A stretch of 64,000 nt of DNA from Chamaea fasciata (lineage: Eukaryota; Chordata; Aves; Passeriformes; Sylviidae): assembly GCA_029207755.1 (NCBI GenBank), contig JARCOQ010000016.1, positions 15,273,307 through 15,337,306 of the forward strand, read 5' to 3'. A model generated the notes under the pieces. The model made no database searches. It had not been told where the DNA came from and was given only the letters and a program-made list of their open reading frames with translations. Of this stretch, positions 24,241-60,213 are shown piece after piece. The first letter of the stretch is position 1. Each line of letters begins with the position of its first letter. A program made the translations under genes and the position numbers.

Positions 24241-27139
24241 GGGTTTTGCAGCCCCACAAATGACACCGGACTGACACTGTGGACTTTCAGGCCCCACCAC
24301 ACTGTTCCCAGTCACAGAGCTGTGCTCTAGGTGAGGAAATATTCTCAGTGGATGATTGTGGGTTGTTTTCCCACGAGTCTGTGACTTGGGCCAATGACCT
24401 TGACTTCTTCTGTGGGATCTCCTGCTGGCTCCCTGCACACTTGTGGTGTGCCAGGCAGTCACCGTGCCCGTCTCCCTGGGCACAGGGACGGGCAGAGACC
24501 CAGGGTTTGTGTGTTCCTTGTGGACACACAACCAAAAGCTGCTGCCCCTGTGCCAGGGGAGGAAAAGCCACAAGGGGTGAAGTTTGCCACTTATACCTGC
24601 AAGGAATGTGCTTCAGGAAAGCCTGAACTGAACCCAGCCTCTCTTTCCTTTGGTCCATCTCTGGCAGCAGCAGGCTGACCATGCCCATGTCCTTGAACCC
24701 TGCAGCTCCTGGTGCTGGCGTGAGCACAGGCTGTGGCAGGGCTCTGCCATGACACAGGCCTCTCCTGGGGTCCGGGGTGGCTTCCGAACAGGTTGTGACA
24801 GAGCCACGGTCCTGGAAAGGTGAACCGGAGCCCCAGGGCCAGGCTGTGTTTGTTTATCCTGGTGATGGAGCATACAACAGTGAAACAAAAGGTCAAACCC
24901 TGTTGCCCTGGGAGATGGTTTTTGAAGCTGCCTCCCGTCCTGCTGGGGCTCGGATGGAGTGGCCCCAGTGCTTGTCATGTCAAGTTATTTTTGTAATTTT
25001 GGTTGGTAATAGGTCTGAGGCAGGCAGTGTGAGGTTCAGGACCTGACATTGATCCAGGACCAAAAGGGACCTAAACACCTGGTGAGAAGGGCACCCAGCC
25101 CTGGGGCTTTGGAGGCAGATCCCCATCCCACAGCTCCTGCAGCCAGATGGACCCCAACCTGCTTCCTTAGTCCTAAGGAAGCAGGTGCAGCTCCTCCAAA
25201 TATGCCTAAAGAGGGCTGAGTCTGACCAAAACTCCACTTACATTTCGCCCCTCTGAATAATGAAGAGACACAAACTCCTTCATGACGTGGCCAGGTTTAA
25301 GGTGGGTGGTTTGAGCTCACTGCGGGCAAAGGCAGAGAGGGAACTCTCAGGAAGCACTGTCAGAAATTACTGCCAGGGAGGGAGGGCAGGTTCTGAGCAG
25401 CCCCTTGCAGGCTGCTCTTGCTAACTCTGCTTTTACTCCTGACCCTCTTTCTTGGGGTAGAACTAATAAATGCCACCATCAACTCCAAACATGGTTTTGT
25501 CCATTTGTGGGGAGCCTGGGTTGAGCAGCATGGAGATGAAAAGGGAGGCTGTTCCAGCAGTCCTGGTTGATGTGCCTCTTCCGGAGATGCTTCTCCATCA
25601 CTGCACCTCAAAGTCTGACATGGAGAAATTCACCAGCCTCCTTTTTGTAAGTGGGAAGACTGAGGCACACACGTGCACCGTGGCCAGGCTGGGGCACACA
25701 GGGAGGCAGTGGTGAAGCCATGAGAAGCCCTGATTCACCATGTGAGCCTCCTTGTCCCACCCCAGCAGCTGCCAAGGGTGAGGAGCAGCAAATCAGCCCT
25801 TTTGGCTCTACATGAAAGTCCCAAATCCCCCATAGAGCTGAGGACCTCCCTCTGGAAGGAGCAGGCAGGTGGGACAGACTGATCCTGGGGGAAAGGCACC
25901 TTGTCTCTGGGCAGGAGACCAGCACAGAGTAAAAAACATGTGGTTCAGCCCTTGTCTTGCTGCTTCTGGTTGTCAGCACAAGGAGTTCTTGTGTTTACCC
26001 AGACTTCAGGGCAATCGTCCGTCACTAACAACACAACATCATTTGGTCCTACTGCCCTGAGCCAGGTGAGGGAGCAGGACAGAGCCAGTGGGAGGCCACC
26101 GCTGCCAGGGAAGGACAGGCAGCCACCAGGACAGCAGGACTAAGGTAAGGGATCTGTGGTGCTGAGCTTGTATCCACAGGTGGTTGGCCTGAGCTGTGTG
26201 GGGGACAGTGTCAGAGCCCTCTTCTTGGTTTGGACCCCAAGCAGCTCAAGCTAGGCTCAGAATACACCATCAAGGGTCTGATGGCAGCTCTGGGAAGCAA
26301 GGTGGATGTTCCTGATGAGGGGTGTTTGGCAGCTGGCACATTGTCTCTCTGGCAGTGACTCAGTTTCCCCATCTGTAAAATCCAGCTTCTTGGATTGAGG
26401 ACTCTGTCCATCTCTGGAGGACCGTGACAAGCGGTCCTGGGATATGGAGGGCTTGTTTCCACCAAGCAGATCTCTGCAGCTGGAGGCACAAGGCATAACC
26501 ACCATGGGGAAGAAAAAGCTGTTCCCAGGCCCCAAAGCAGCAAAAATTGGTATTCTGTATTCTCTTATCCCCACCATTGCATATCTGCATTTGGTAACTC
26601 TGCAATTATTCAGGGATGGCATTGTAGTATTTGCACATGAGAAGGACTATTTGGCACTGTATGCCTTAGCTTCCTTTAGCTGTGGTCTGGGGAAATGTCA
26701 CTTTTTTGAGCAGCATAAGGCACATGATTCAGGCAATCATGGGACATGGGGCAATAAAAGTGGAGTGATGGCTTGCAAACAACCCAAAACAGCCAGGTGT
26801 ACCCATTATAATATACATTATAATCATATTTAAAGCAAAGAAAAGCTATGCCTCTCCAGGAGCTTTAATGAGGTCATATTTCTCTTAACATTTCCCTTGC
26901 CAGCTCCTGGCTGTGTGTTACAAGCCATGCTCCAGCCAGGCCTGGGGAGGACACAGCAAAGGTGGGCTCCCATCGCTGCCTGGTTTTAAAACAGAGGGAG
27001 AGTGTGAAAAGAGAAATTTGGATTCTCATGGTGGCTGTCTGGTCTGAAAAAAAAAAGGTGAAGATTGAATGTACCATTCAGAGCAGAACCTCCCTTTTCC
27101 TTCCTGACAAGTTGTTGGCTACTTCAGAAATAACTTGAT

Positions 27140-27440
27140 CAGCAGGTGCTGATCTCTGCTCCCTGTGACAGGGACAGGGCCCGAGGGAACGGCTGAAGCT
27201 GTGCCAGGGGAGGTTTAGGTGAAGATCAGGGAAAGGTTCTTCACCCAGAGGGTTCTGGGGCACTGCCCAGGCTCCCCAGGGAATGGTCAGCCCCGAGGCT
27301 GCCAGAGCTCCAGGAATATTTGGACAGAGCTGCCAGGGATGCACAGCGTGGGATTGTTGGGGTGTCTGTGCAGGGCTGGGAGTTGGATTCCAAGATTCTT
27401 GTGGGCCCCTTCCAACTCAGGATATTCTGTGACTCTATGA
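27140..27440 (+). mobile_element. CR1 LINE 3' fragment
   Basis: It reads GACAGGGACAGGGCCCGAGGG, then GGTTCTTCACCCAGAGGGTT, and near the end GGATATTCTGTGACTCTATGA, a diverged CR1 3' end. It lies about 550 bases upstream of the NHLRC4 coding exon. Confidence 0.9.
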
Positions 27441-28007
27441 AACTATTTGGATGGGAAAGGGGCTGCCCTGAGCAAAAACATGTACTGGCCACCTTTGACA
27501 TCTGACATGTGGGACTCAAGGAATGGTCACCCTGAGTAACTCAAATGTAATCATGGATTGAGCTTGGTTTGGAGAGATGAGGCTCACAGAAAATAGGGGT
27601 AACAACTGTTAAAGACCTGAAAAAAGCCACTATCTCAGGAACTGGAGAGTCTGAGGTCCCATTCAATATGTTCACACACAGGGCTCACCTTCACATATAA
27701 ATCTTCAGGCCACATCTGACACCAGTTGAGCTGTTGGAGCTGTTGGACCTTTTTGGCTTGTTCCTTAAGCTGCAGATCCCACTTGGTGACCCTTTCATTT
27801 CTGTGTCAAGGGCCTTGTTTGTCTTTATTTCATAATTAGCTGGGAATAAAGTGACGTGGTCTCTCTGGCATGAAGTGAATCCAGACTAGCACCAACACCT
27901 TGACTCTGGGTAAATAGCAAGCACCATAGCATGGCCCCAGAGATGGCAGAAGGCAGGGAGAGTCATGGTCCTAACTGCTTCCCCCAAACAGAAACAAGAC
28001 ATTGGTC

Positions 28008-29123
28008 ATGGACTACAGAGTAGAGACCAGCCAGCTAAAGCAGAAGCTTCTGAAAACCATCTACAGCCTCCAGGTGAAGTCATTTACCACGCTGCAGTCA
28101 GCCAGCCCACTGCTGCACAACCAGCATGGCATGGGCATGGTGACCCAGCAGCAGGTCCACCAGCTGGCAGAAAAGGCCAACAGCCTGTGTGGAGATCTGG
28201 ACAACATCAAGAACCTCCTCCACTATTGCCAGGATGACTTGGTCCGGCAGATTCCCAACCCCACCGGCAGCCGCTATGGGGGTGTCAGTGGAATCCACTG
28301 CTCCCTGGATGGCTCCATCTACGTGACAGCTGAGAGTGCTCCCTGGGTCCACGTCCTCAGCAGCACAGGCCACACACTGAAGACTCTGCCCTGCCAGCAA
28401 ATGGGCAAGGGAGGCAGCATTTTCCTGCCCGAAGATGTGACTGTGACTAGGATGGGAATGGTGGCTGTAGCTGACATGGTGAATGAAGCCATCTGGATCT
28501 TCAACCCTCACACCAGGCTCTCCAAGAAGGAATGGATAAAGATCAGCAAGGTTGGTTCCCCCAGGGGTATTGGAGTAGACTCCATGGGCAAGATCCTGGT
28601 AGCAGACTACGCACAAGGCCAAGTGCACAGCCTTGCTCTGGACCATGCCTTCAGGACAATCAGTGTGCAGTCTGTCCCCAGTCTGCAGGGACCTCGCTAC
28701 GTCAGTCCAGTACCCAGGGGAGGCTTTGTGGTGAGTGAGGAGTGTGGAGACGTCAAGGTCTTCAAGAGCAGCCATAAGCTCCTCTCCTCCCTCAGCAGCA
28801 AATATGGGCACCAGTTTGGTAACCCTGCTGGGGTCTGCGTGGATACGGATGGCAACATCCTGGTGGCAGATGAGCAGCGCCGTACAGTCCACTTGTTCCC
28901 AGAGCATGGAGCTCCCATCTGCCTGGTGTCCACAGGACTGCAGAGGCCCGCTGGCATGGCTTGCTCCTCCTCTGGGCACCTTTTTGTGGCAGACACAGTG
29001 GAGAACTGTGTCAAAGTCTTTAAGTATTGTGCGAGGCCCCCATACAGACCCACCAACACTGGGGCATCACGTGCTGACCCCAACCAAACACAGAGATGGG
29101 GAGGGGAGGTGGTTCCCCTGTAG
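28008..29123 (+). CDS. NHLRC4: NHLRC4, NHL-repeat beta-propeller protein
   Basis: One exon encodes 371 residues and ends in TAG. It opens after an acceptor at 27991 (CCCCCAAACAG). The first ATG, at 28008 (context GTCATGG), was taken as the start. The frame stays open back to the acceptor, so an upstream coding exon is not excluded. Residues about 1-80 look helical (SQLKQKLLKTIYSLQ; QQQVHQLAEKANSL). Six NHL-type repeats follow at about 91-118, 139-167, 183-210, 227-252, 271-297 and 312-339, with typical cores such as GNILVADEQRRTVHLF and GHLFVADTVENCVKVF. Six fits a closed six-bladed propeller, normally a protein- or RNA-binding surface. A short polar tail ends the protein. Recalled human NHLRC4 has only about 123 residues and matches the last three blades. 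The function is unknown. Position between PRR35 and PIGQ supports orthology. Confidence 0.9.
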   Translation: MDYRVETSQLKQKLLKTIYSLQVKSFTTLQSASPLLHNQHGMGMVTQQQVHQLAEKANSLCGDLDNIKNLLHYCQDDLVRQIPNPTGSRYGGVSGIHCSLDGSIYVTAESAPWVHVLSSTGHTLKTLPCQQMGKGGSIFLPEDVTVTRMGMVAVADMVNEAIWIFNPHTRLSKKEWIKISKVGSPRGIGVDSMGKILVADYAQGQVHSLALDHAFRTISVQSVPSLQGPRYVSPVPRGGFVVSEECGDVKVFKSSHKLLSSLSSKYGHQFGNPAGVCVDTDGNILVADEQRRTVHLFPEHGAPICLVSTGLQRPAGMACSSSGHLFVADTVENCVKVFKYCARPPYRPTNTGASRADPNQTQRWGGEVVPL

Positions 29124-29183
29124 CCCCACTGAGCTGTGCATCTGTTGGCGGGCTGGGAGCTCCATTGCTCTCACAGATTCATG

Positions 29184-29326
29184 TAATAGAATCATGGAAT
29201 GGGTTGGGTTGGGTTGGGAGGGACCGTAAAGACCATCTCATGGCAGAGACACCTTCCACTATCCCAGGTTGCTTCAAGCCCTGTCCAACCTGGCCTTGGA
29301 CACTTCCAGGGATGGGACATTGCCCC
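29184..29326 (-). mobile_element. CR1 LINE 3' fragment
   Basis: It starts with AATAGAATCATGGAATGGG and continues with AGGGACCGTAAAGACCATCT, then CCAACCTGGCCTTGGACAC. This is the CR1 3' region read in reverse. It holds a small run of GGGTT repeats near 29200. It is only about 60 bases downstream of the NHLRC4 stop, so it may be transcribed in that gene's 3' untranslated region. Confidence 0.88.
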
Positions 29327-29592
29327 AGACCTGACTGCCTGATGGCCCCCAGCTTCTCCAGGACTAGACCAGCTCTGGACCCATCACAGTATGTAAAGGA
29401 TGACCCAGCTACTCAGAATTGGTCTTGCACTGGTGCCTTGGCAAACTTGGCACACCCTCAATTCCTTGTGTGTTTTCCAAAGCTAATATAAATATTTCTC
29501 CTCTCTCCGTGCAATTTTGATGTGCCATGGTCCCATCTTCCTGATGCCAGACCATGGCTGGAGGGGTGAGGTCATGCCAGAAGTCCATGCTC

Positions 29593-29720
29593 TATCACAG
29601 AATCATGGAATCACACAATGGTTTGGATTGGGTCCTTAAAGATCACCTAGATCTACACCTTGCCATGAGTAGGGACACTTTCTACTAGATCAGTTTGCTC
29701 CAGGCCCTGTCCAGCCTGGG
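29593..29720 (-). mobile_element. CR1 LINE 3' fragment
   Basis: It begins ATCACAGAATCATGGAATCA and keeps the CR1 segments TTGCCATGAGTAGGGACACT and TTGCTCCAGGCCCTGTCC. It is a short, 5'-truncated copy. Confidence 0.85.
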
Positions 29721-30819
29721 ATGATTGAGCCAACTGGTCTGCCCGAATTCATTCTCAGGCTATTAGGGTGAGTTTTGCAATCAGAGAACGGCACACTGGG
29801 TCTGCAGCAGACATCAGGAAAAGGGTAAGATGAAGGTAACTCCTTCTGTGCTGCATTCCTGACCTCTACAGGGAAGCAATAACCACTGCATGGAGTAAAT
29901 TCCATATGGAAACGTGGAACTCCTCACACCGCCCACATCCTGGGGCTGGAGCTGCCCTGCTGTCCTCTGGAGAACCACGTGCGCTGTCTTTATCGGCAGC
30001 GGCCAGGGGAAGGCGGGCAGGGTGTGCCGGCACAGGGACGGGCGTGTTCTACTCCCTGCTCCAGCCCTCGGCGTGGCCACGGAGCTCAACGACTCCTCGG
30101 TCTCTGCTGATGTCCCAGGCCCAAGTCACCTCCTCTCATCCTAAATGATCCCTGGAGAAAGTCTTGCTCCCTCTTGGCCCTGGATCAGGCACTGAGCACA
30201 ACAGACACCCCGTAGTGCCCTCCAGGACCCCTCTCCCCGCAGAGTGAGGCGGCAGCAGGGAGTGGGGCCGCGTGGTCTGCAGGAACGGCGCGGGGGAATC
30301 AGCCTGTCCCATCCCAGGGAGCTGAGCTCCCTCTGAGAAGACCTAATCTCGCCCATCTTATTTCCAATTCTGTGGCATCCAACAACAAAAATAAAGTCCC
30401 AATTCTTTTCTCTAGCCCACCCCCACTTCTGCACCTGCTCTCCCTTTCCATGTGGGACCTTCTCATGCCGCCCAGCATCTTCCCAAACTCACCGGCCCAA
30501 GATCACTGCCAGATCACAGGACAAAGCCCTGGGGCACCTGTTGGCACCCGTGGGCCTCTGCTGGGCCACACATCCACTGAGGCGGTCAGGATGGGGGTAA
30601 AGAGGGTCCCCTCAGCCCAGCCGAGCCCCTTGCCAGTGGCATGGGGGACAAGAGGGTTCCCTGAGGAAAGGCGAGTCCTTGGACTTTAGGGATGAAGGAC
30701 AATGAGGTCCCACAGGGAAAGGGGAGTGCCTGGCCTGTGGGATGAGCGACAGCAGAGTCCTGTGAGAACAGCGGAGTCCCTCGATTTTGGGAAGAGAGGA
30801 CAGCGGGGTCCTGTGAGGC

Positions 30820-31240
30820 CAGGTGAGCTCCCGGCGATGGAGCCGACAGCGTCCCGCGGGCACAGCCGAGCCGCTGGCCCCGCTCCAGCCCGGGCGGTGG
30901 CAGGGCAGGCGGGGGGCACTGCCGCTCCTTATCGCGCCGCTCAGGCGGCCCCGCCGCTCTCGGGGCCCGCGGGAAGGCGCCGGGACGAGCCTGGGGAGCG
31001 GCGCCGCCGGGAGCGGGGCTGGCGGGGCCCGACAGGCCGGGAGCGGGGGCCGGGAGCCGGGGCACCGCGGAACGCGGGCGGCGGGCGGCGGCGCCGGCCG
31101 GGCCCGTCCCGCTGCACAGCCGGCGGCAGCGGCGTCTCCGAGCAACCGCGGGCGGAAGCGGCGGAGCGGAGCGGGCGGTAGGAACGGGGCGGGCCGGGCC
31201 GGGCCGGGCCGCGGGGAGGTGCCGCCGGGGCCCTGGCGAC
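30820..31240 (+). promoter_or_regulatory. PIGQ: CpG island, probable PIGQ promoter
   Basis: This is the strongest CpG island in the window: roughly 420 bases dense in CpG, with GC-box-like runs such as GGGGCGGGCCGGGCC near 31188. It lies 3.0 kb before the PIGQ coding start. The first coding exon is preceded by a splice acceptor, so PIGQ must have an upstream non-coding exon, and this island is the natural place for it. A weak donor-like GCG|GTAGGA lies at 31178. Such islands are often bidirectional. Long open frames on both strands here come from GC richness and are not genes. Confidence 0.7.
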
Positions 31241-31242
31241 AC

Positions 31243-31726
31243 TGAGGGGCTGGAGCGTGTCCAGGGAAGGGAAGGGAGTGGGGAAGGGGCTGGAGCACCG
31301 GGAGCGGCTGAGGGAGCTGGGAAAGGGGCTCAGCCTGGAGAAAAGGAGGCTCAGGGGAGGCCTCCTGACTCTGCACAACTCCCTGACAGGAGGGGACAGC
31401 TGGAGGGAGGAAGCGGGAGGGTGTAGGGCTCTGCTACAAGGGACAGGACAAGAGGAAATAGCTTTAAGTTGTGCCAGGAGTGGCCTAATTTGTCTGTAGA
31501 TAGGATAGATGGGGAAATTTCTTCACGCAAAGCATGGTCAGGCAGAGTCACAGCCTGCCCAGGGCAGTGGTGGAATGCCAGCCCTGGAAGTGTCCAAAAA
31601 GCCGTGTGCATATGGCACTTGAGGGCTTGGTTTAGTGGTGGTGATGGTGGTGCTGGGGGAATGACTGGACCTGATGGTCTTAGAGGGCTTTTCCAACCTT
31701 TACAATTCCATGGTTCTATGATTCTT
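31243..31726 (+). mobile_element. CR1 LINE 3' fragment
   Basis: It begins GAGGGGCTGGAGCGTGTCC, runs through CTCAGCCTGGAGAAAAGGAGG and TGCACAACTCCCTGACAGGAGG, and ends TGGTTCTATGATTCT, the typical CR1 terminus. At about 480 bases it is the longest clear CR1 copy here. It abuts the 3' edge of the CpG island. Confidence 0.93.
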
Positions 31727-34195
31727 AATATGCTGGCCCTAACCCCCCTGCATGGGATGCTCAGGTTTAGGTCTGCTGTGGGATCCGTCTCCCTTGGCAC
31801 CCTGTGGCCACAGGACAGCCAAGGGCACATTCCGCCATTCACCTTTGCGTTTCTAACAAAGATTCTGGAATTAATCAGCCCTGGTGTCCTGTATTCATTT
31901 GCTGGTTGCATTAACACATTTTAGGTGGTGTTTATTTTGTTTGTTTTGGTGACCTGAGATCATTGCATTGGTGCTCTCAGGGAAGATGTTTTCAGCAGAA
32001 ATAGGTGGATCTCGAAGATTTTAGGCACTTGATAAACAGGGACTGCATGAACATTGGTAGAATTTTTCTGTTAAAATTAGCAGCAGTGAAGCAGTTGACT
32101 GTGATGACATTTGATGTTTCAGTCTATTGAAATGAATGAGCTGGATGCATGACAAGTCGTGGATTTGGGAGTATGCGACACGTTAACATAACAATAGTTG
32201 ATCAGCCAGGTTTTCAGCTATCAAGATATTTTGTACAGCCTGAAAATCTTACCAGAATCTTCTCTTCCATGTCTCCAGCAGCCAAAGGGCAGATTATTTG
32301 AGCTATAGCCAGAGTAGTTGGGTGCATAAAACTATGTTAATTTTAAACGTTGGGGAAGATGTGAAAGGAAAAACTCAGAAACTAGAGAAGATAAGGGTGA
32401 GAAGTGTTTCTACTCCATGAGAAATTTTCCCAGAGGATTGTGGCTGTTTTTAAAAACAATCTCAGTGAAAAATGAGTGTATGAAGAGTCAGTTGACAGTT
32501 CCTCTCTGAAATGTCCAGTGGATGGACAGACCTTTAAGGGCAGCTGTGCACAGACACTGAGAGTCTCTTGTAGCAATGCTCACAACAACTCTCCCTCCTT
32601 TGATGGGACAAACATCACAGAGCTGTCTTTGATGTTTTTTTCTTGGACTGAATTTTCCCTTTAACTGCAAAACTGCAAAGTACATCCCAAGGCTTCCGTT
32701 TCCTGAGGGATTTTGTTGGCAGTGTGGTGCTGGAAGCACAGTGTTCACAGGTGCTGGCCCTTGCTGCTCCAGAGATCCTCCAGCCCCCTGCAAGATCTGG
32801 AGGCCACAGAGGGACTTCATTTCTCCCTGTTTGACCAGAGGGATAACCTCAGAGACCTGGATTCTGTGAGGAAGCAGGATCTCAAAAGAATCATAGATCA
32901 TGGAATGGTTTGACATGGAAAGGCCCTTACAGACCATCTGATTCCACCACCTGCCATTGGCAGGGACACCTTCCACCATCCCAGGCTGCTCCAAGCCCCA
33001 TCCAACCTGGCCTTGGACACTTCCAGGGATGGGGAGTCCACAACTCCCCAGATTACCCCACTGTGAGTGATTAACCCCAGAGGTTAATCGCCCCCCATAG
33101 CTGCTCCTCCATCCCTCCATGCTGTAGGAAATTCCCAGGTGCTGAGCTTTACTGGCTCAGCTCTCCTTTACTAAGGGAGAGGAAAACAAAGCCACCAGGC
33201 CCTTCCTGCTGCACATCCTCTCTCAGTGTTGTAAATACCCTCTGTGTTCCCTTTCCAGCTGACTGGGTCCCTCGCAGAGGAGCAGCCTCAGGGGCCTGCA
33301 GAGTTTTCACATCTCTAACAAAGCACTGAAGGACGGGAAAGGACAACGGGCGCTGGATGCCGCCTGTTCTGCGCCAGCGCCCTCCTTACTGCAATTATAT
33401 TCCTGTTAGAAACCTCCACCTTATTTAAAGAGACACTGTCAACTGCCTCAAAGTTCCTTTCTGGAAAAGTCTCCCAAGGCCATTCAGATGTGTTCTTAAT
33501 GATGGGGAGAAAAGCACTAAAGATAAAGAGTACTGATAAAGCAGAGATGCTTCTCCTTTTTTAGGCTGTTGAATCAAATGAATTAAAACTACTTCAATTA
33601 ATTGCTGTAGTCCTTTCTGACAAAATGATTGTGTCGGTTTCCAGATGAGAAGAGTGAAGCAGGAGGAGCTGAGTGATGAGATCAAGGTTGCTCTGTGAGT
33701 TTGCTGCAGAGCAGAGCTCTGGGTTGTAAGGTGGTAAAGGAGACTGAGTAGCATGAACCAGTGTTTGATTGTTGGTAGCAGCAGGAAATACTCCCCACAG
33801 GCGCCATGGGGCACTATGATGTAGTCCCTTCTCTGGGAAGTGCTCTAGCACATCCGGTGTGGGATCCAAGATCTAAGGCTGGGTGAATTCCAGATCATGG
33901 CTGGTCTCATGGGCTGTGCTTATCTGTATACATCTATGAAAGATCTTTCCAGGACTGGGAGAAGGGCTTTACTGGGAAACTCTGGGCTCACCTTCCCTCA
34001 CTTCAAAGACTTCAGATCATCAGGAACCTCCTGAATGTGTTTATGGCTGTTGGCTGCCACTAATGTCATTATTCAAGTGGTTGGGCTTAGTATTTTTGAA
34101 CGTGCTTAGTTCTCCTCTCTGGTGGCTTTGGCCAGCTCAGATTTTCCTTGCATTTACTCACCATCCTCAAGTTTCATTTTTGTGTTTATTGTCAG
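31727..34195. other. PIGQ: Probable PIGQ first intron
   Basis: The stretch lies between the CpG island and the first PIGQ coding exon. It is AT-richer than the region before 31 kb. One CR1 piece at about 32.9 kb is listed separately, and I see no other feature. Confidence 0.5.
32887..33048 (-). mobile_element. CR1 LINE 3' fragment
   Basis: The reversed CR1 3' region is clear: GAATCATAGATCATGGAATGG, then CTGCCATTGGCAGGGACACC and CAGGCTGCTCCAAGCCCCAT. Confidence 0.9.
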
Positions 34196-34222
34196 GTGTA
34201 CATCCCTCCAAGGGTCACTGCC

Positions 34223-60213
<25,991 letters not shown>

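Larger units (their letters stand above)
15549..27991. other. Intergenic region between PRR35 and NHLRC4
   Basis: No coding exon could be recognised. The first part is presumably PRR35 3' untranslated sequence of unknown length. Two CR1 pieces, a possible minus-strand polyadenylation site near 18.29 kb and a CpG-rich block near 24.1 kb are listed separately. AATAAA hexamers also occur on the + strand at 25465 and 27845, but no transcript can be tied to them. The remaining open frames look like chance. Confidence 0.55.
29124..30819. other. Spacer between NHLRC4 and the PIGQ promoter
   Basis: It holds the NHLRC4 3' untranslated region of unknown length and two CR1 pieces. The first clear + strand AATAAA after the NHLRC4 stop is at 30390, and an AATATA variant lies near 29483. 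I cannot tell which, if either, is used. Nothing else is recognisable. Confidence 0.5.

Noticed and set aside
25977..26144. Possible NHLRC4 upstream exon with donor CTAAG|GTAAGG
   Set aside because: The donor looks good, but the frame that would join NHLRC4 has a stop at about 26026 and no ATG after it. It could only be non-coding, and nothing else supports it.
28098..28979. 293-codon minus-strand frame across NHLRC4
   Set aside because: It is antisense to a clear NHL-repeat coding frame, and its translation has no domain.
30586..31378. Several 140-250-codon frames on both strands over the CpG island
   Set aside because: GC-rich DNA lacks stop codons by composition. The translations are Arg/Pro/Ala/Gly-rich and overlap on both strands.
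34148..34222. Upstream ATG for PIGQ at 34148
   Set aside because: It lies before the splice acceptor at 34195, in intron. The conserved start MVLK is at 34223.
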